NCBI RefSeq assembly: GCF_004766125.1 | Contig: NZ_SJSA01000002.1 | Span: forward strand, 682,001-746,000 | Source of the DNA: Duncaniella freteri | GTDB lineage: Bacteria > Bacteroidota > Bacteroidia > Bacteroidales > Muribaculaceae | Length of the DNA stretch: 64,000 bases | Direction of reading: 5' to 3' | Shown: positions 19,165 to 28,037 of the stretch, piece by piece | Layout of the letters: each line of letters opens with the position of its first letter | How positions within the stretch are numbered: position 1 is the stretch's first letter | Program-made: the position numbers and the translations under genes | The notes under the pieces: model-generated | Seen by the model: only the letters and a program-made list of their open reading frames with translations | The model's database searches: none | What the model was told of the DNA's origin: nothing

Positions 19165-20643
19165 ATGAACCACGAAATATCCTCCGAATGGCTGACCATT
19201 GAGAAGGTCGAAGAGATACTCAATCAGCATGCATCATTGTCACTCTCAGAAGAGGCTGTGGAACGTATCGAAAAGTGCCGCAGATACCTCGATGAAAAGA
19301 TGGAATCACAGACCGATCCTATATACGGAATCACCACCGGATTCGGATCGCTCTGCAATATATCGATCGACAAGGAGAGCCTGACACAGCTGCAAAAGAA
19401 TCTTGTGATGTCACATGCGTGCGGACTCGGTGACCGTGTGGCACCACAGATAGTACGACTGATGCTCCTGCTCAAGATACAGTCGCTCTCCTACGGCAAT
19501 TCAGGAGTGCAGTTAGCCACAGTGCAGCGGCTCATCGACTTCTACAATGCCGACATCCTCCCTGTTGTGTTCAGCCAGGGATCACTCGGAGCATCCGGCG
19601 ACCTCGCACCCCTCGCCAACCTCAGCCTCCCTCTGCTCGGACTCGGAGAGGTGATGTGGCACGGACACATCATACCTGCATCAGAGGCTCTTGACAATAT
19701 GGGATGGCGTCCTATCGACCTGCAATCAAAAGAGGGTCTCGCACTGCTCAACGGCACCCAGTTCATGTCAGCCCATGCTGTGGACGCGCTCATCAAGGCT
19801 CTGCGCCTGAGCCGCCAGGCCGACAAGATCGCAGCCATGTCGCTCGATGCATTTGACGGCAGAGTGGATGCTTTCGGCGATGAGGTGAACCGTGTGCGCA
19901 ACCACAAGGGACAGATCGAAACAGCAGCCACAATCCGTGAATACCTCAAAGGCAGCGAGATAGCCGCTCACCCCAAGAAGCATGTACAGGACCCCTACTC
20001 TTTCCGCTGCATCCCGCAGGTTCACGGCGCAGCCAAGGACACCATAGCATATGTGAAAGGGAAGATCGAGGATGAGATCAACAGCCCTACTGACAATCCC
20101 ACAATATTCCCCGACCAGGATATTATAGTTTCAGCCGGCAATTTCCATGGCGAGCCTATCGCACTGCCAATGGATTTCCTTGCCATCGCACTCGCCGAAC
20201 TTGCAAACATCTCCGAACGCCGTATCTATAAACTCATCTCGGGTGTGCGTCAGCTACCGTCGTTCCTTGTGGCAAAACCGGGCGTGAACAGCGGTTTTAT
20301 GATACCTCAGTATGCAGCCGCCTCTATCGTGAGCCAGAACAAGGGTCTTTGCTGGCCCAACAGTGTCGACTCCATTCCCTCTTCCCAGGGACAGGAGGAC
20401 CATGTGTCAATGGGCTCGAATGCAGCTACCAAACTGATACGTGTGGCAGAGAATGCCGAACGAGTGCTTGCCATAGAACTGTTCAACGCCGCTCAGGCTC
20501 TCGATTTCCGCCGTCCGCTCAAATCGTCGGATACAATCGAGGAATTCCATAATGCATTCCGTCGTGAAGTGCCTTTCATACAGACCGATACAGTGATGTA
20601 TCCGTTCATTGAAAAGTCAGTCCAGTTCCTCCGTCAGAATTAA
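19165..20643 (+). CDS. hutH: Histidine ammonia-lyase
   Basis: A 492-residue enzyme converting histidine to urocanate and ammonia. The electrophilic MIO cofactor forms from Ala-Ser-Gly in FSQGSLGASGDLAPLANLSLP. Other family blocks are YGITTGFGSL, QKNLVMSHACGLGD, GLALLNGTQFMSAHA, QDPYSFRCIPQVHGAAKD and SSQGQEDHVSMGSNAA. Length is close to the family norm. It catalyses the first step although it is third in the operon; hutI follows 6 nt later. Confidence 0.96.
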   Translation: MNHEISSEWLTIEKVEEILNQHASLSLSEEAVERIEKCRRYLDEKMESQTDPIYGITTGFGSLCNISIDKESLTQLQKNLVMSHACGLGDRVAPQIVRLMLLLKIQSLSYGNSGVQLATVQRLIDFYNADILPVVFSQGSLGASGDLAPLANLSLPLLGLGEVMWHGHIIPASEALDNMGWRPIDLQSKEGLALLNGTQFMSAHAVDALIKALRLSRQADKIAAMSLDAFDGRVDAFGDEVNRVRNHKGQIETAATIREYLKGSEIAAHPKKHVQDPYSFRCIPQVHGAAKDTIAYVKGKIEDEINSPTDNPTIFPDQDIIVSAGNFHGEPIALPMDFLAIALAELANISERRIYKLISGVRQLPSFLVAKPGVNSGFMIPQYAAASIVSQNKGLCWPNSVDSIPSSQGQEDHVSMGSNAATKLIRVAENAERVLAIELFNAAQALDFRRPLKSSDTIEEFHNAFRREVPFIQTDTVMYPFIEKSVQFLRQN

Positions 20644-20649
20644 CACAGT

Positions 20650-21882
20650 ATGCTCCTTATAAAGAACATAGGAGCGATAGTCGGCGTGCGTGATCACGCC
20701 GACTGTCCGCTTCGCGGTGAAGTGATGAACCACCTCCCTGAGCTTCACGATGCATGGCTGATGACAGACGGTGACAGGATACATTCCTTCGGTAAAATGT
20801 CGGAATGTCCGGAACGTGCCGACGAAGAGATTGATGCCCGCGGAGGTTGGCTCTTCCCTGCATTCTGCGACTCACACACCCATCTGGTGTTTGCCGGAAA
20901 CCGTGAAAAGGAATTCGTCGACAAAATCAACGGTCTGAGCTATGCGGAGATAGCCGCCCGAGGAGGAGGCATACTCAATTCCGCTGACCGTCTGCACGGC
21001 TACACCGAGCAACAGCTATTTGAGGAAGCGGCACCACGACTTGACGCCATAATAGCCTCGGGCACAGGTGCAGTAGAGCTAAAGAGCGGATATGGACTGA
21101 CTCTTGAAGATGAGTTGAAGATGCTCCGCGTGATAGCCCGCATAAAGGAGGAATATCCGTTGGCAGTGCGCTCAACATTCCTTGGAGCACATGCCGTAGG
21201 CCGTGCCTATGAGGGCAGGCAGGAGGAATATGTCGACTATGTGTGCCGCGAGATGATTCCTGCTGTGGCGGCCGAAAGGCTTGCCGACTATGTGGACGTG
21301 TTCTGCGAGCAGGGATTTTTCACAGTTGAACAGACCGACAGGATATTCAACCATGCCGAACGCTACGGCATTACCCCCCGCCTTCATGCCAATCAGCTCC
21401 ACTGTTCAGGCGGAGTGCAGGTGGGAGTAAAACACGGAGCTGCATCTGTGGACCATCTTGAGAACATCGGCCAGACCGAGATAGACATACTCGCGACCTC
21501 CGACACCATTGCAACCGTACTTCCGGGAGCCTCATTCTTCCTGAATATGTGTCACGCCCCTGCACGCGAGCTTATCAAGGCTGGTGCCGCTGTAGCCATT
21601 GCCTCGGACTATAATCCCGGCTCATCACCGTCAGGCGACATGCGGTTCATGTCGTCGCTCGGATGCATACAGCTGCGGATCACTCCGGAGCAGTCGCTCA
21701 ATGCGTCCACTCTCAACGGAGCGGCGGCAATGGGGCTTGCCGAGAGCTACGGATCAATCACTCCGGGCAAGACGGCTTCATTCTTCCTCACGCGTCCACT
21801 CCCCTCTGCCGCCTATCTGCTGTATTCCTATACTGAACCTCTCATTACCAAAGTATTCCTCCAAGGCAGGAACTTTTTATAG
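20650..21882 (+). CDS. hutI: Imidazolonepropionase
   Basis: A 410-residue amidohydrolase that opens imidazolonepropionate to formiminoglutamate. Metal-binding motif CDSHTHLVFAGNREKEF is present, followed by RGGGILNS, VELKSGYGLTLEDELKML, LGAHAVGRAYEG, LHANQLHCSGGVQVGVKHGAASVDHLE and ASDYNPGSSPSGDM. It is the last gene of the hut operon and its end is followed by a strong bidirectional hairpin shared with the converging gene at 21979. Confidence 0.96.
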   Translation: MLLIKNIGAIVGVRDHADCPLRGEVMNHLPELHDAWLMTDGDRIHSFGKMSECPERADEEIDARGGWLFPAFCDSHTHLVFAGNREKEFVDKINGLSYAEIAARGGGILNSADRLHGYTEQQLFEEAAPRLDAIIASGTGAVELKSGYGLTLEDELKMLRVIARIKEEYPLAVRSTFLGAHAVGRAYEGRQEEYVDYVCREMIPAVAAERLADYVDVFCEQGFFTVEQTDRIFNHAERYGITPRLHANQLHCSGGVQVGVKHGAASVDHLENIGQTEIDILATSDTIATVLPGASFFLNMCHAPARELIKAGAAVAIASDYNPGSSPSGDMRFMSSLGCIQLRITPEQSLNASTLNGAAAMGLAESYGSITPGKTASFFLTRPLPSAAYLLYSYTEPLITKVFLQGRNFL

Positions 21883-21897
21883 GACCATAGAACCATA

Positions 21898-21971
21898 TTT
21901 TATAATAGGCCAAATGACCAGCGACTATATTAAAAAAACTATAGCCCCTGGTCATTTGGTCTATTATAAAA
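21898..21971. terminator. Bidirectional terminator between hutI and the converging operon
   Basis: Two 24-nt arms (21898-21921 and 21948-21971) are complementary except for one G.U pair, with a 26-nt spacer that has its own 5-bp stem (CTATA/TATAG). The outer arm ends are A/T tracts, giving T-rich ends in both directions. Confidence 0.8.
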
Positions 21972-21978
21972 TTCTTAA

Positions 21979-23907
21979 TCAGAGAGTAAGATCGAATGTC
22001 TTTGTGACAGGGGGCATGCATATTGAGGCATCACACACCTGATAACGTATCTTGCAGGTCACTACCCCTGTGCCTGAGCCTTTGATGCGCTGACGGAACA
22101 CCCCTGTGCCAATATAGTAAGTGGTAGCAGTAGCCGAAGGTGACGGCGCAGGAAGCACCAGTTCTCCGACTTTTTCATACCCCTCAGGCAGTTCCACTGT
22201 AATTTCGGTAGGTATAAACGAATCTCCGCCGGCAAGAGTGGCGTAGGTATGGAACCCGTCATGAACAGTCATAGTGACCACCACATCCTTAGTGCCGTCA
22301 GGACCGTCAGCCAACTCAGCCTTAAGAGCCACCGGATTATCGGCATCAGTCACACCGGCAGGTACGGCTGGCACCACAGGAGCATTCCCATCCGACTTGT
22401 CGCGTACCGAATAGTCGTTTCCGGGGACAGCCGGATCAAGCGTATCCACGAGCCAGAGCCATCCGCCGCTTTCGGTGAAGAACATTCGGTCGCGGTTGGC
22501 ATCAAGCCATGATTTCCACTGTGCTGGGGTAGAGAAACGGCAGAGAGTGTAACGCTCAAGGAGCCGCCTGCCCTTTTCGGCATCATTGCCGCCATTCTCA
22601 AGAAGCTCGACCGCCTTGTAGAGCAACCGTATATCATTGTTGGCAATCTTCAGTGAGCGGGCATCCTGGTCGACCACAATCCCATAAGCACCATCGGTGG
22701 TAAAGTATGGACGATTTTTGTCGTAATAGCGGGCGTATTCCTCCTCATCCTCACCGAATATCTCATAAAGCTTAGGATCCTGTTTCTGCAAATACTGATC
22801 GTACGGCTCCTGCACAGGCTTCTCAGGTGCCGGAAACTTCAGATACATCTCATCAGCAGGCAAAAGCTTCTCTCCTGCCGCTTTCCTGGATTTCACGGCA
22901 GTTATCATACTATCCATCATATGATAAAACTTCATATTGGTATCAAATCGGTCCTTCCAACATGCGCGTGAGACTGTATACTTAGCGGCTGTCGCCCTAT
23001 CGCGGGTGGCTATACCCTCGTCCTTCTTGCGTGCTATGACATGCCTGCCGTTAAAATCCTTCATATACACTATGGCATTGGCAAGTGCCGCCTTGGCAGG
23101 CTCGGTCATATCAGACGGCTTGGCGGCAAAACCCCAATGGAAAAAGTTGCCGTGACGCCCTATGGCTACAGCATCAATGCTCTTGGCGCATACACCGCTC
23201 GAAATAATCTCCGCTTCGGGGGAGTCGGTATAGCCCCACGGACGCGACACCATGCCTATGCGTTTTCCGTTCTCAGGGGTCACCGCACTATGCACAAGCC
23301 ACATTTCGGTCAGTTCAGGAAGAGTGTAACCGTAGATAGGACAATATTCTTTTGCATTTTCGGGAGTTGGCAGCATCTCTGATCTGATGCTGACTTTGAA
23401 GGGACCGTTGAATATGGCGTGATCCTTTTTCCAATTGTGGGCATAGTTATCGAGACACAGACAGAACCAGTCGTTCTTTGTGCCGACCGAGCGTCCCAGA
23501 TCCTCGCTCATCTCAGCGATACATACTGCGGCACGGTCAAAATCGTCGGGGAGATAGGCGGGACGGATGTACTTTATGATCCTGCCTTTATCGTCAGTCT
23601 CACGTACGGCGGGACGTATCGCTTTAGGACGACCGTCAAACACTGTGACATCATATCCGTCCGACATTCCGGAGGTGTAGTCCTTGCCGTCGACAGCCCT
23701 GACCTTATTGAAACGTTGCTTCAGGAACTTTGTAAAATCGGCTGTACGCTCCTTCACTGACTTCGCGATCACAGCCGAATCGATGGAGACCCCACCTATG
23801 GTATTGATGTCGGGAGAACCTCCCACATAGAGAACACTCACGTCCTCCTTGGCTTGGGCAGAGAGCATAACAGCCCCTGAAGCCAATAATGCTATCAGCT
23901 TTTTCAT
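21979..23907 (-). CDS. Exported protein with DsbD/DsbC-like C-terminal domain
   Basis: A 642-residue exported protein with signal peptide MKKLIALLASGAVMLSAQA. The C-terminal 130 or so residues resemble the N-terminal domain of DsbD (disulfide corrector type): KDVVVTMTVHDGFHTYATL, ITVELPEGYEKVGEL and the terminal VCDASICMPPVTKTFDL with a CxxxxC pair before PP. The N-terminal 450 residues (VSVLYVGGSPDINTIGG...) are not recognised. The frame extends 15 codons upstream of 23907, but that ATG gives a clean signal peptide. It is last in the operon behind two TlpA-like genes, which supports a role in periplasmic thiol-disulfide exchange. The sequence just before its start codon is one arm of a 33-bp inverted repeat. 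Confidence 0.75.
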   Translation of the reverse strand: MKKLIALLASGAVMLSAQAKEDVSVLYVGGSPDINTIGGVSIDSAVIAKSVKERTADFTKFLKQRFNKVRAVDGKDYTSGMSDGYDVTVFDGRPKAIRPAVRETDDKGRIIKYIRPAYLPDDFDRAAVCIAEMSEDLGRSVGTKNDWFCLCLDNYAHNWKKDHAIFNGPFKVSIRSEMLPTPENAKEYCPIYGYTLPELTEMWLVHSAVTPENGKRIGMVSRPWGYTDSPEAEIISSGVCAKSIDAVAIGRHGNFFHWGFAAKPSDMTEPAKAALANAIVYMKDFNGRHVIARKKDEGIATRDRATAAKYTVSRACWKDRFDTNMKFYHMMDSMITAVKSRKAAGEKLLPADEMYLKFPAPEKPVQEPYDQYLQKQDPKLYEIFGEDEEEYARYYDKNRPYFTTDGAYGIVVDQDARSLKIANNDIRLLYKAVELLENGGNDAEKGRRLLERYTLCRFSTPAQWKSWLDANRDRMFFTESGGWLWLVDTLDPAVPGNDYSVRDKSDGNAPVVPAVPAGVTDADNPVALKAELADGPDGTKDVVVTMTVHDGFHTYATLAGGDSFIPTEITVELPEGYEKVGELVLPAPSPSATATTYYIGTGVFRQRIKGSGTGVVTCKIRYQVCDASICMPPVTKTFDLTL

Positions 23908-23909
23908 AA

Positions 23910-23942
23910 AAAAGTTGCTTATGTCCGTTGTTGTATCTTTTC
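23910..23942 (+). repeat. Left arm of a 33-bp inverted repeat flanking a tlpA-like gene
   Basis: These 33 nt are the reverse complement of 25150-25182 at 30 of 33 positions. The outer 17 and inner 10 positions match perfectly and the three mismatches lie in the 6 nt between. This arm lies 3 to 35 nt upstream of the start codon of the gene at 23907. Confidence 0.85.
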
Positions 23943-23994
23943 TTTTTTCCAAATGTGAAGCCGCGGCCAGAAGCCGCGAGACAACACATATATA

Positions 23995-25095
23995 TTACTT
24001 AACGAGCTCGGCGAGCTTGGCGTCAAGTTCTTCTTCTCCGTCGAAGCGGCCTACCATCTTACCCTCGGCATCAACGATGAACTTAGAGGGGATGTACTGG
24101 ATAGCATAGTTGTCGGAATTCTTGCCACCCTCGTCGAATACGTTGCTGTAAAGCTCAAGACCGCTGTTCTGAGTGTTGATGAATTCCTTCCATGCGTCCT
24201 GGTCACGGTCGAGAGACACTGCGAGGATAGCGAAGTTCTTATCCTTGTAAGTGTCATAGATGCTCTTTACGTGTGGGAGTGAAGCACGGCATGGACCGCA
24301 CCATGTAGCCCAGAAGTCGATAAGCACAACCTTACCCTTGAGGTCGCTGAGCTTGACATCATTGCCGTTCTGGTCCTTTCCTGAGATTTCTGGAGCCTGC
24401 GCGCCGGGCTGGATAGCTTCAAGAGCGGCGATGTACTTGGCGGTAGCCTCGTCAGCAGCCTGAACCTCGGGAGTGAAAGAGTTGTAGATCTCCTTGAGCT
24501 CTTCAAGGCTAAGATCGTTCTTCACCTGCTGAAGCACCATGGGAGAATAGAGAGATGCAGGATGAGTCTTGAGGAAGTTCATCTGAGCGTCCTTCACCTG
24601 AGAGATGAGACCGTCATATACAGTCTGGAGAGAATCCATCTTAACAGAATCGTTCTGAGCAGCCATGAATTCCTGGCGCAGAGGCATTATCTGAGCATAC
24701 ACTGCCTCCTGGATGCTGCTGAGAGAGTCGTTCTGAGCATTGATTTCAGAACCTGAGATCTCAGCCTTGGAGTAATCGTCGCCATTGAGAGCGATGGTGA
24801 TTGTACCCGGCTCGATGATCATCTGACGCATCTTCTTGTTAGTGTAAGAGGGCTCGCCAGAGTAGATGGTGCACTGCTTGGGAAGCTCGATGTTGCCGGT
24901 GAATGTGAAAGCACCGTTAACTACGGCTACGCTGTCCTTAAATACAGAGTCTCTGTCCACCATAAAGTGGAGACGTACCCACTCTCCGTCGGGAAGGTCG
25001 GTAGTACCGTTGATGGTGTACTCGGTAGAGGGCTTTGAGTTACAAGCACTCATGACAACAAGCATGCCGAGACCGAGAATTGATAATTTTTTCAT
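23995..25095 (-). CDS. TlpA-like thioredoxin-fold lipoprotein with DUF4369
   Basis: A 366-residue predicted lipoprotein: MKKLSILGLGMLVVMSAC is a lipoprotein signal with Cys at residue 18. An N-terminal DUF4369 domain (about 25-130, TINGTTDLPDGEWVRLHF) precedes a helical linker and a C-terminal thioredoxin fold (about 230-366) with the active site FWATWCGPCRASLPHV. Such proteins are periplasm-facing reductases or oxidases of the TlpA/ResA type. A paralogue lies directly upstream at 25264-26406. A -7 box at 25188-25195 suggests its own promoter. The frame could start at 25149, but ATG 25095 gives the lipobox. Confidence 0.88.
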   Translation of the reverse strand: MKKLSILGLGMLVVMSACNSKPSTEYTINGTTDLPDGEWVRLHFMVDRDSVFKDSVAVVNGAFTFTGNIELPKQCTIYSGEPSYTNKKMRQMIIEPGTITIALNGDDYSKAEISGSEINAQNDSLSSIQEAVYAQIMPLRQEFMAAQNDSVKMDSLQTVYDGLISQVKDAQMNFLKTHPASLYSPMVLQQVKNDLSLEELKEIYNSFTPEVQAADEATAKYIAALEAIQPGAQAPEISGKDQNGNDVKLSDLKGKVVLIDFWATWCGPCRASLPHVKSIYDTYKDKNFAILAVSLDRDQDAWKEFINTQNSGLELYSNVFDEGGKNSDNYAIQYIPSKFIVDAEGKMVGRFDGEEELDAKLAELVK

Positions 25096-25149
25096 CTTGT
25101 TATGGATGTTAGAAAATGATTGGATAGTTAGTTGTGTGTCCGTTGTCAA

Positions 25150-25182
25150 GAAAAGATACGAAAAGGGACATAAGCAACTTTT
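25150..25182 (+). repeat. Right arm of the 33-bp inverted repeat
   Basis: Partner of 23910-23942. On the minus strand it begins about 5 nt after the -7 box at 25188-25195, so it would be the very 5' end of the tlpA-like transcript. Confidence 0.85.
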
Positions 25183-25187
25183 GAAAA

Positions 25188-25195
25188 CAAAAGTA
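25188..25195 (-). promoter_or_regulatory. -7 box upstream of the tlpA-like gene at 25095
   Basis: TACTTTTG on the minus strand matches TAnnTTTG. The -33 region at the normal spacing is poor. It would give a leader of about 85 nt starting in the inverted-repeat arm. Confidence 0.45.
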
Positions 25196-25263
25196 CAATA
25201 AATATTTGTAACTTACGCCCTTTTCGGTAATATTTCTACTCCCAGAGGTCTATAAGACAGCGT

Positions 25264-26406
25264 TTATCTGAAGATCTCGGCAAAGCGTGCATCGAGCTCC
25301 TCGTTGGTATCCATCTTACCGATCACAGTGCCGTCGGCTGCAATCAGGTACTTGGTGGGGAGATAATGGACCGCATACTTGTCGCTTTGGTCGCCTGACT
25401 TATCGTAGCCGGCAAACTGTCCGTCAGGGGTGGTGTTCATCTTGAGTCCGCGAAGGATATTGTGATAATCCTCAATGCCTTCCTCCACAATCACCTCTTT
25501 CCATTTGTCCGGAGATGAGTCATTGTCTGCCACGCAGAACACCTCGAATCCCCTATCGTGATACTTATTGTAAAGCTCTCTGACATGAGGAAGGGCGGCA
25601 CGACATGGGCCGCACCATGTAGCCCAGAAGTCGATAAGCACAACTTTGCCCTTGAGGTCGCTGAGCCTTATCTCCTTTCCGTCGGGGTTATTGCCGATAA
25701 GGTCAGGGGCTGGTTTTCCCGGCTGGATCGACTCAAGAACTTCGAGTTCCTGTGCCACCTCCTCTGCGGAAGCCTGCACTTCCGGAGTAAGACCATCGAA
25801 TGCGGCTTTAAGATCGGGATAGGACATATGTCCGGCTGTCATATTCAGGAGGACAGCGGAATAGTAGGATGCAGGATGAGACTTGATGAACTCAATTGTC
25901 ATTGTATCATAAATATTCCCGAGAGAGTCGGATTTTGCTTCAAGTGCCGGACGTGCAAGCTGATCGGCACCCTGCATAGCCTGACGCACCGACTTTATCT
26001 CCTCCTGTATGGGGCGTATAAGAGCCTCGTACTCGTACATCTCATCCTGAGTCCTTGAACCTGATATTTTCGCTCCGCTGAAATCCTCGGCAGTAAGACC
26101 TGTCACGGTCATCTCGGAAGGCTCAAGATATATGCCGGCACGTGTCTTGCTTTCCCAGTTCATGACGTCGCCCATGTAGAACGTCGCACTGACCGGAACC
26201 TCAGCAATGCCGGTAAACGCAAATGTCCCATCAGCAATAACAGTACTGTCAGTCTTTACCGAGTCATTCCGAGCATACACAAGATAGATAGTCTGCCCGT
26301 CGGCACCGTCAATTGTGCCTTTGAGATCGAACTGATTGGCAGGGCGGGAGTTGCAGGCTGTCAACACTGCGACAGCACCGAGTGCAAGAATTGATAATTG
26401 TTTCAT
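25264..26406 (-). CDS. TlpA-like thioredoxin-fold lipoprotein with DUF4369 (paralogue)
   Basis: A 380-residue lipoprotein starting MKQLSILALGAVAVLTAC (Cys at residue 18 would be lipidated). DUF4369 (about 23-130, FDLKGTIDGADGQTIYLVY) is followed by a thioredoxin domain with WATWCGPCRAALPHV. It is a tandem paralogue of 23995-25095. Around the active site the two genes share a 35-nt identical stretch (24296-24330 and 25610-25644), then 20 of 22 nt, suggesting recent duplication or gene conversion. It lies 128 nt behind the susD-like gene, across a 103-nt hairpin. The long upstream extension to 26526 runs through that hairpin and is not likely coding. Confidence 0.88.
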   Translation of the reverse strand: MKQLSILALGAVAVLTACNSRPANQFDLKGTIDGADGQTIYLVYARNDSVKTDSTVIADGTFAFTGIAEVPVSATFYMGDVMNWESKTRAGIYLEPSEMTVTGLTAEDFSGAKISGSRTQDEMYEYEALIRPIQEEIKSVRQAMQGADQLARPALEAKSDSLGNIYDTMTIEFIKSHPASYYSAVLLNMTAGHMSYPDLKAAFDGLTPEVQASAEEVAQELEVLESIQPGKPAPDLIGNNPDGKEIRLSDLKGKVVLIDFWATWCGPCRAALPHVRELYNKYHDRGFEVFCVADNDSSPDKWKEVIVEEGIEDYHNILRGLKMNTTPDGQFAGYDKSGDQSDKYAVHYLPTKYLIAADGTVIGKMDTNEELDARFAEIFR

Positions 26407-26422
26407 TGTGATTGAATTAATA

Positions 26423-26525
26423 TGCAGGGACACAGGGCGGAGTGTATATGGTGGAGATGTCTTGAAAAAGCTGTTTGTTTTTGTGTTTCTGAAGCTACAG
26501 CTCGCTCCGCCGGTGTGTCCCTGCA
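26423..26525. repeat. 103-bp hairpin element between susD-like and tlpA-like genes
   Basis: The ends are inverted repeats: an 11-bp perfect outer part (26423-26433 with 26515-26525) continues into a GGCGGAG/CTCCGCC stem with a short slip between (26434-26442 with 26505-26514). The 62-nt centre is A/T-rich. It could be an mRNA structure within the operon or a small MITE-like insertion. Confidence 0.65.
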
Positions 26526-26534
26526 AAATTAAGA

Positions 26535-27974
26535 TTAGTTCATATAAGGCTTGAAATTGGGATTATTGTTGATGACGTTCTGAGGTATCGGGAACACCCA
26601 TAGTGACGACTCGGGGGTGAGAGTCATGTCTATTTCGACAAGTGTGCGCCTGTAGGTCTCCTTGTAGTCATCGAGCTGTGTCCAACGCTTCTTGTCGACG
26701 AACGACCATACCGACATCATGTTCTCTCCAAGGGCAGTGCTCTTGAGATGCCCGATGGCTGTAGCCTTGTCGTTCACGGAACCTTCGAGGGGAGCATACA
26801 CCGAAGGGTCGATACGGTTAACACGGATCTTGTCAAGATGCCCCATGGCTTCATTGTAATGCCCCTCGCCGATGGCACATTCGGCAAGCACAAGATACAT
26901 CTGAGTGGAACGCAGACCTATAACAGGCCACGAAGAATCCATATCCATAGTCATGAAAAGCCCGGGGACACCTATCATCATCTGAGAAGGATCCATAAGT
27001 CCTTCATATGAAGCATTAAGAGTGTTGAACCTGTCATGAATCAGATGTCCCGGTTCAAGCTGACCGACATTCAGCCATGTGTTGTAGAACTCGATATTAT
27101 AGTCAGCGAAATAGTCCTCCGGACATTCAAGCTTCTTACGCAGGATAGCCTGATAAGGGGCCCCGGTTATACCTCCATAGCATGTGGTAAGCATGCTGTT
27201 ATAATCGGCTACGGTGCTCTTTATATCCAAAGCCCTCCGGGCATCCTGCGCGGCAAGGTCATATCTCTGCATCGACATGTGCACGAGCGCGCGGATGGCA
27301 TAAAGACAAGGCTTGCTGAAACGTAGCTGATTGACTGCCGACTCAGGAAGGGCATCAAGCTCGTCGGCAGCATCAAGGTCAGCTATGATATTGTCATAGA
27401 ACACATCCAATGTCACCGGTTCGGTAGGTGACTTTATGTCCTGGTCCTCTTTGACATATGACAGAGCCACGGTATGAGACGCTGTGGCAGGATTGTAGGC
27501 AGGCGCAAATTTCTGAACAGCAAGAAAGTGGAAGTAAGCACGCACCACATATGCCTCAGCCTTCAAAGCAGCCTTGGTGGCACCATCACCATCGGCAGCA
27601 TCCACCATCGACAGAATCGGGTTGGCGATACGCCCTATGTATTCATAGCACCCTGAATACCATGCATCGGATGCGGTAAGCTCCGGAAGTTTTTCATCAT
27701 GTCCGGCCTCATCCCATCCCATAATAATGGAATTGGTAGTCTTTACAGGCACTTTTAGGATGGTTGACAATGGAGAGTACGCATATATAAGGTCACCGCA
27801 CACCTCCTGCATTGTCGTCGCCCTGAGGCTGTAGTCGGCATTAAGGAGCAGTTCAAGGTCCTGGGTACGGTTAAGCAAGTTCTTGCCTTTGGCATCGATC
27901 TCAGTGAAGTCCGAACATGATGACATTGCAATCGCACTTACAATCATACCCGCCGCTATATATTTGATTTTCAT
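26535..27974 (-). CDS. SusD/RagB-type outer-membrane nutrient-binding lipoprotein
   Basis: A 479-residue lipoprotein: MKIKYIAAGMIVSAIAMSSC gives a lipobox with Cys at residue 20. It has the SusD helical TPR-like scaffold, seen in ALKAEAYVVRAYFHFLAVQKFAPAY and LRSTQMYLVLAECAIGEGHYNEAMGHLDKIRVNR, and the usual C-terminal block ending in ITPxx-like FPIPQNVINNNPNFKPY. It forms a lid over the partner SusC barrel, whose gene ends 63 nt upstream. The substrate cannot be read from the sequence; no glycoside hydrolase lies nearby, so it may be a peptide, metal chelate or other non-glycan ligand. Confidence 0.92.
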   Translation of the reverse strand: MKIKYIAAGMIVSAIAMSSCSDFTEIDAKGKNLLNRTQDLELLLNADYSLRATTMQEVCGDLIYAYSPLSTILKVPVKTTNSIIMGWDEAGHDEKLPELTASDAWYSGCYEYIGRIANPILSMVDAADGDGATKAALKAEAYVVRAYFHFLAVQKFAPAYNPATASHTVALSYVKEDQDIKSPTEPVTLDVFYDNIIADLDAADELDALPESAVNQLRFSKPCLYAIRALVHMSMQRYDLAAQDARRALDIKSTVADYNSMLTTCYGGITGAPYQAILRKKLECPEDYFADYNIEFYNTWLNVGQLEPGHLIHDRFNTLNASYEGLMDPSQMMIGVPGLFMTMDMDSSWPVIGLRSTQMYLVLAECAIGEGHYNEAMGHLDKIRVNRIDPSVYAPLEGSVNDKATAIGHLKSTALGENMMSVWSFVDKKRWTQLDDYKETYRRTLVEIDMTLTPESSLWVFPIPQNVINNNPNFKPYMN

Positions 27975-28037
27975 ATTTTTCAAAATTAACGTATTGTTGA
28001 TACTCTTTATTAATTTCAATCTCTAAACTAAAAATTA

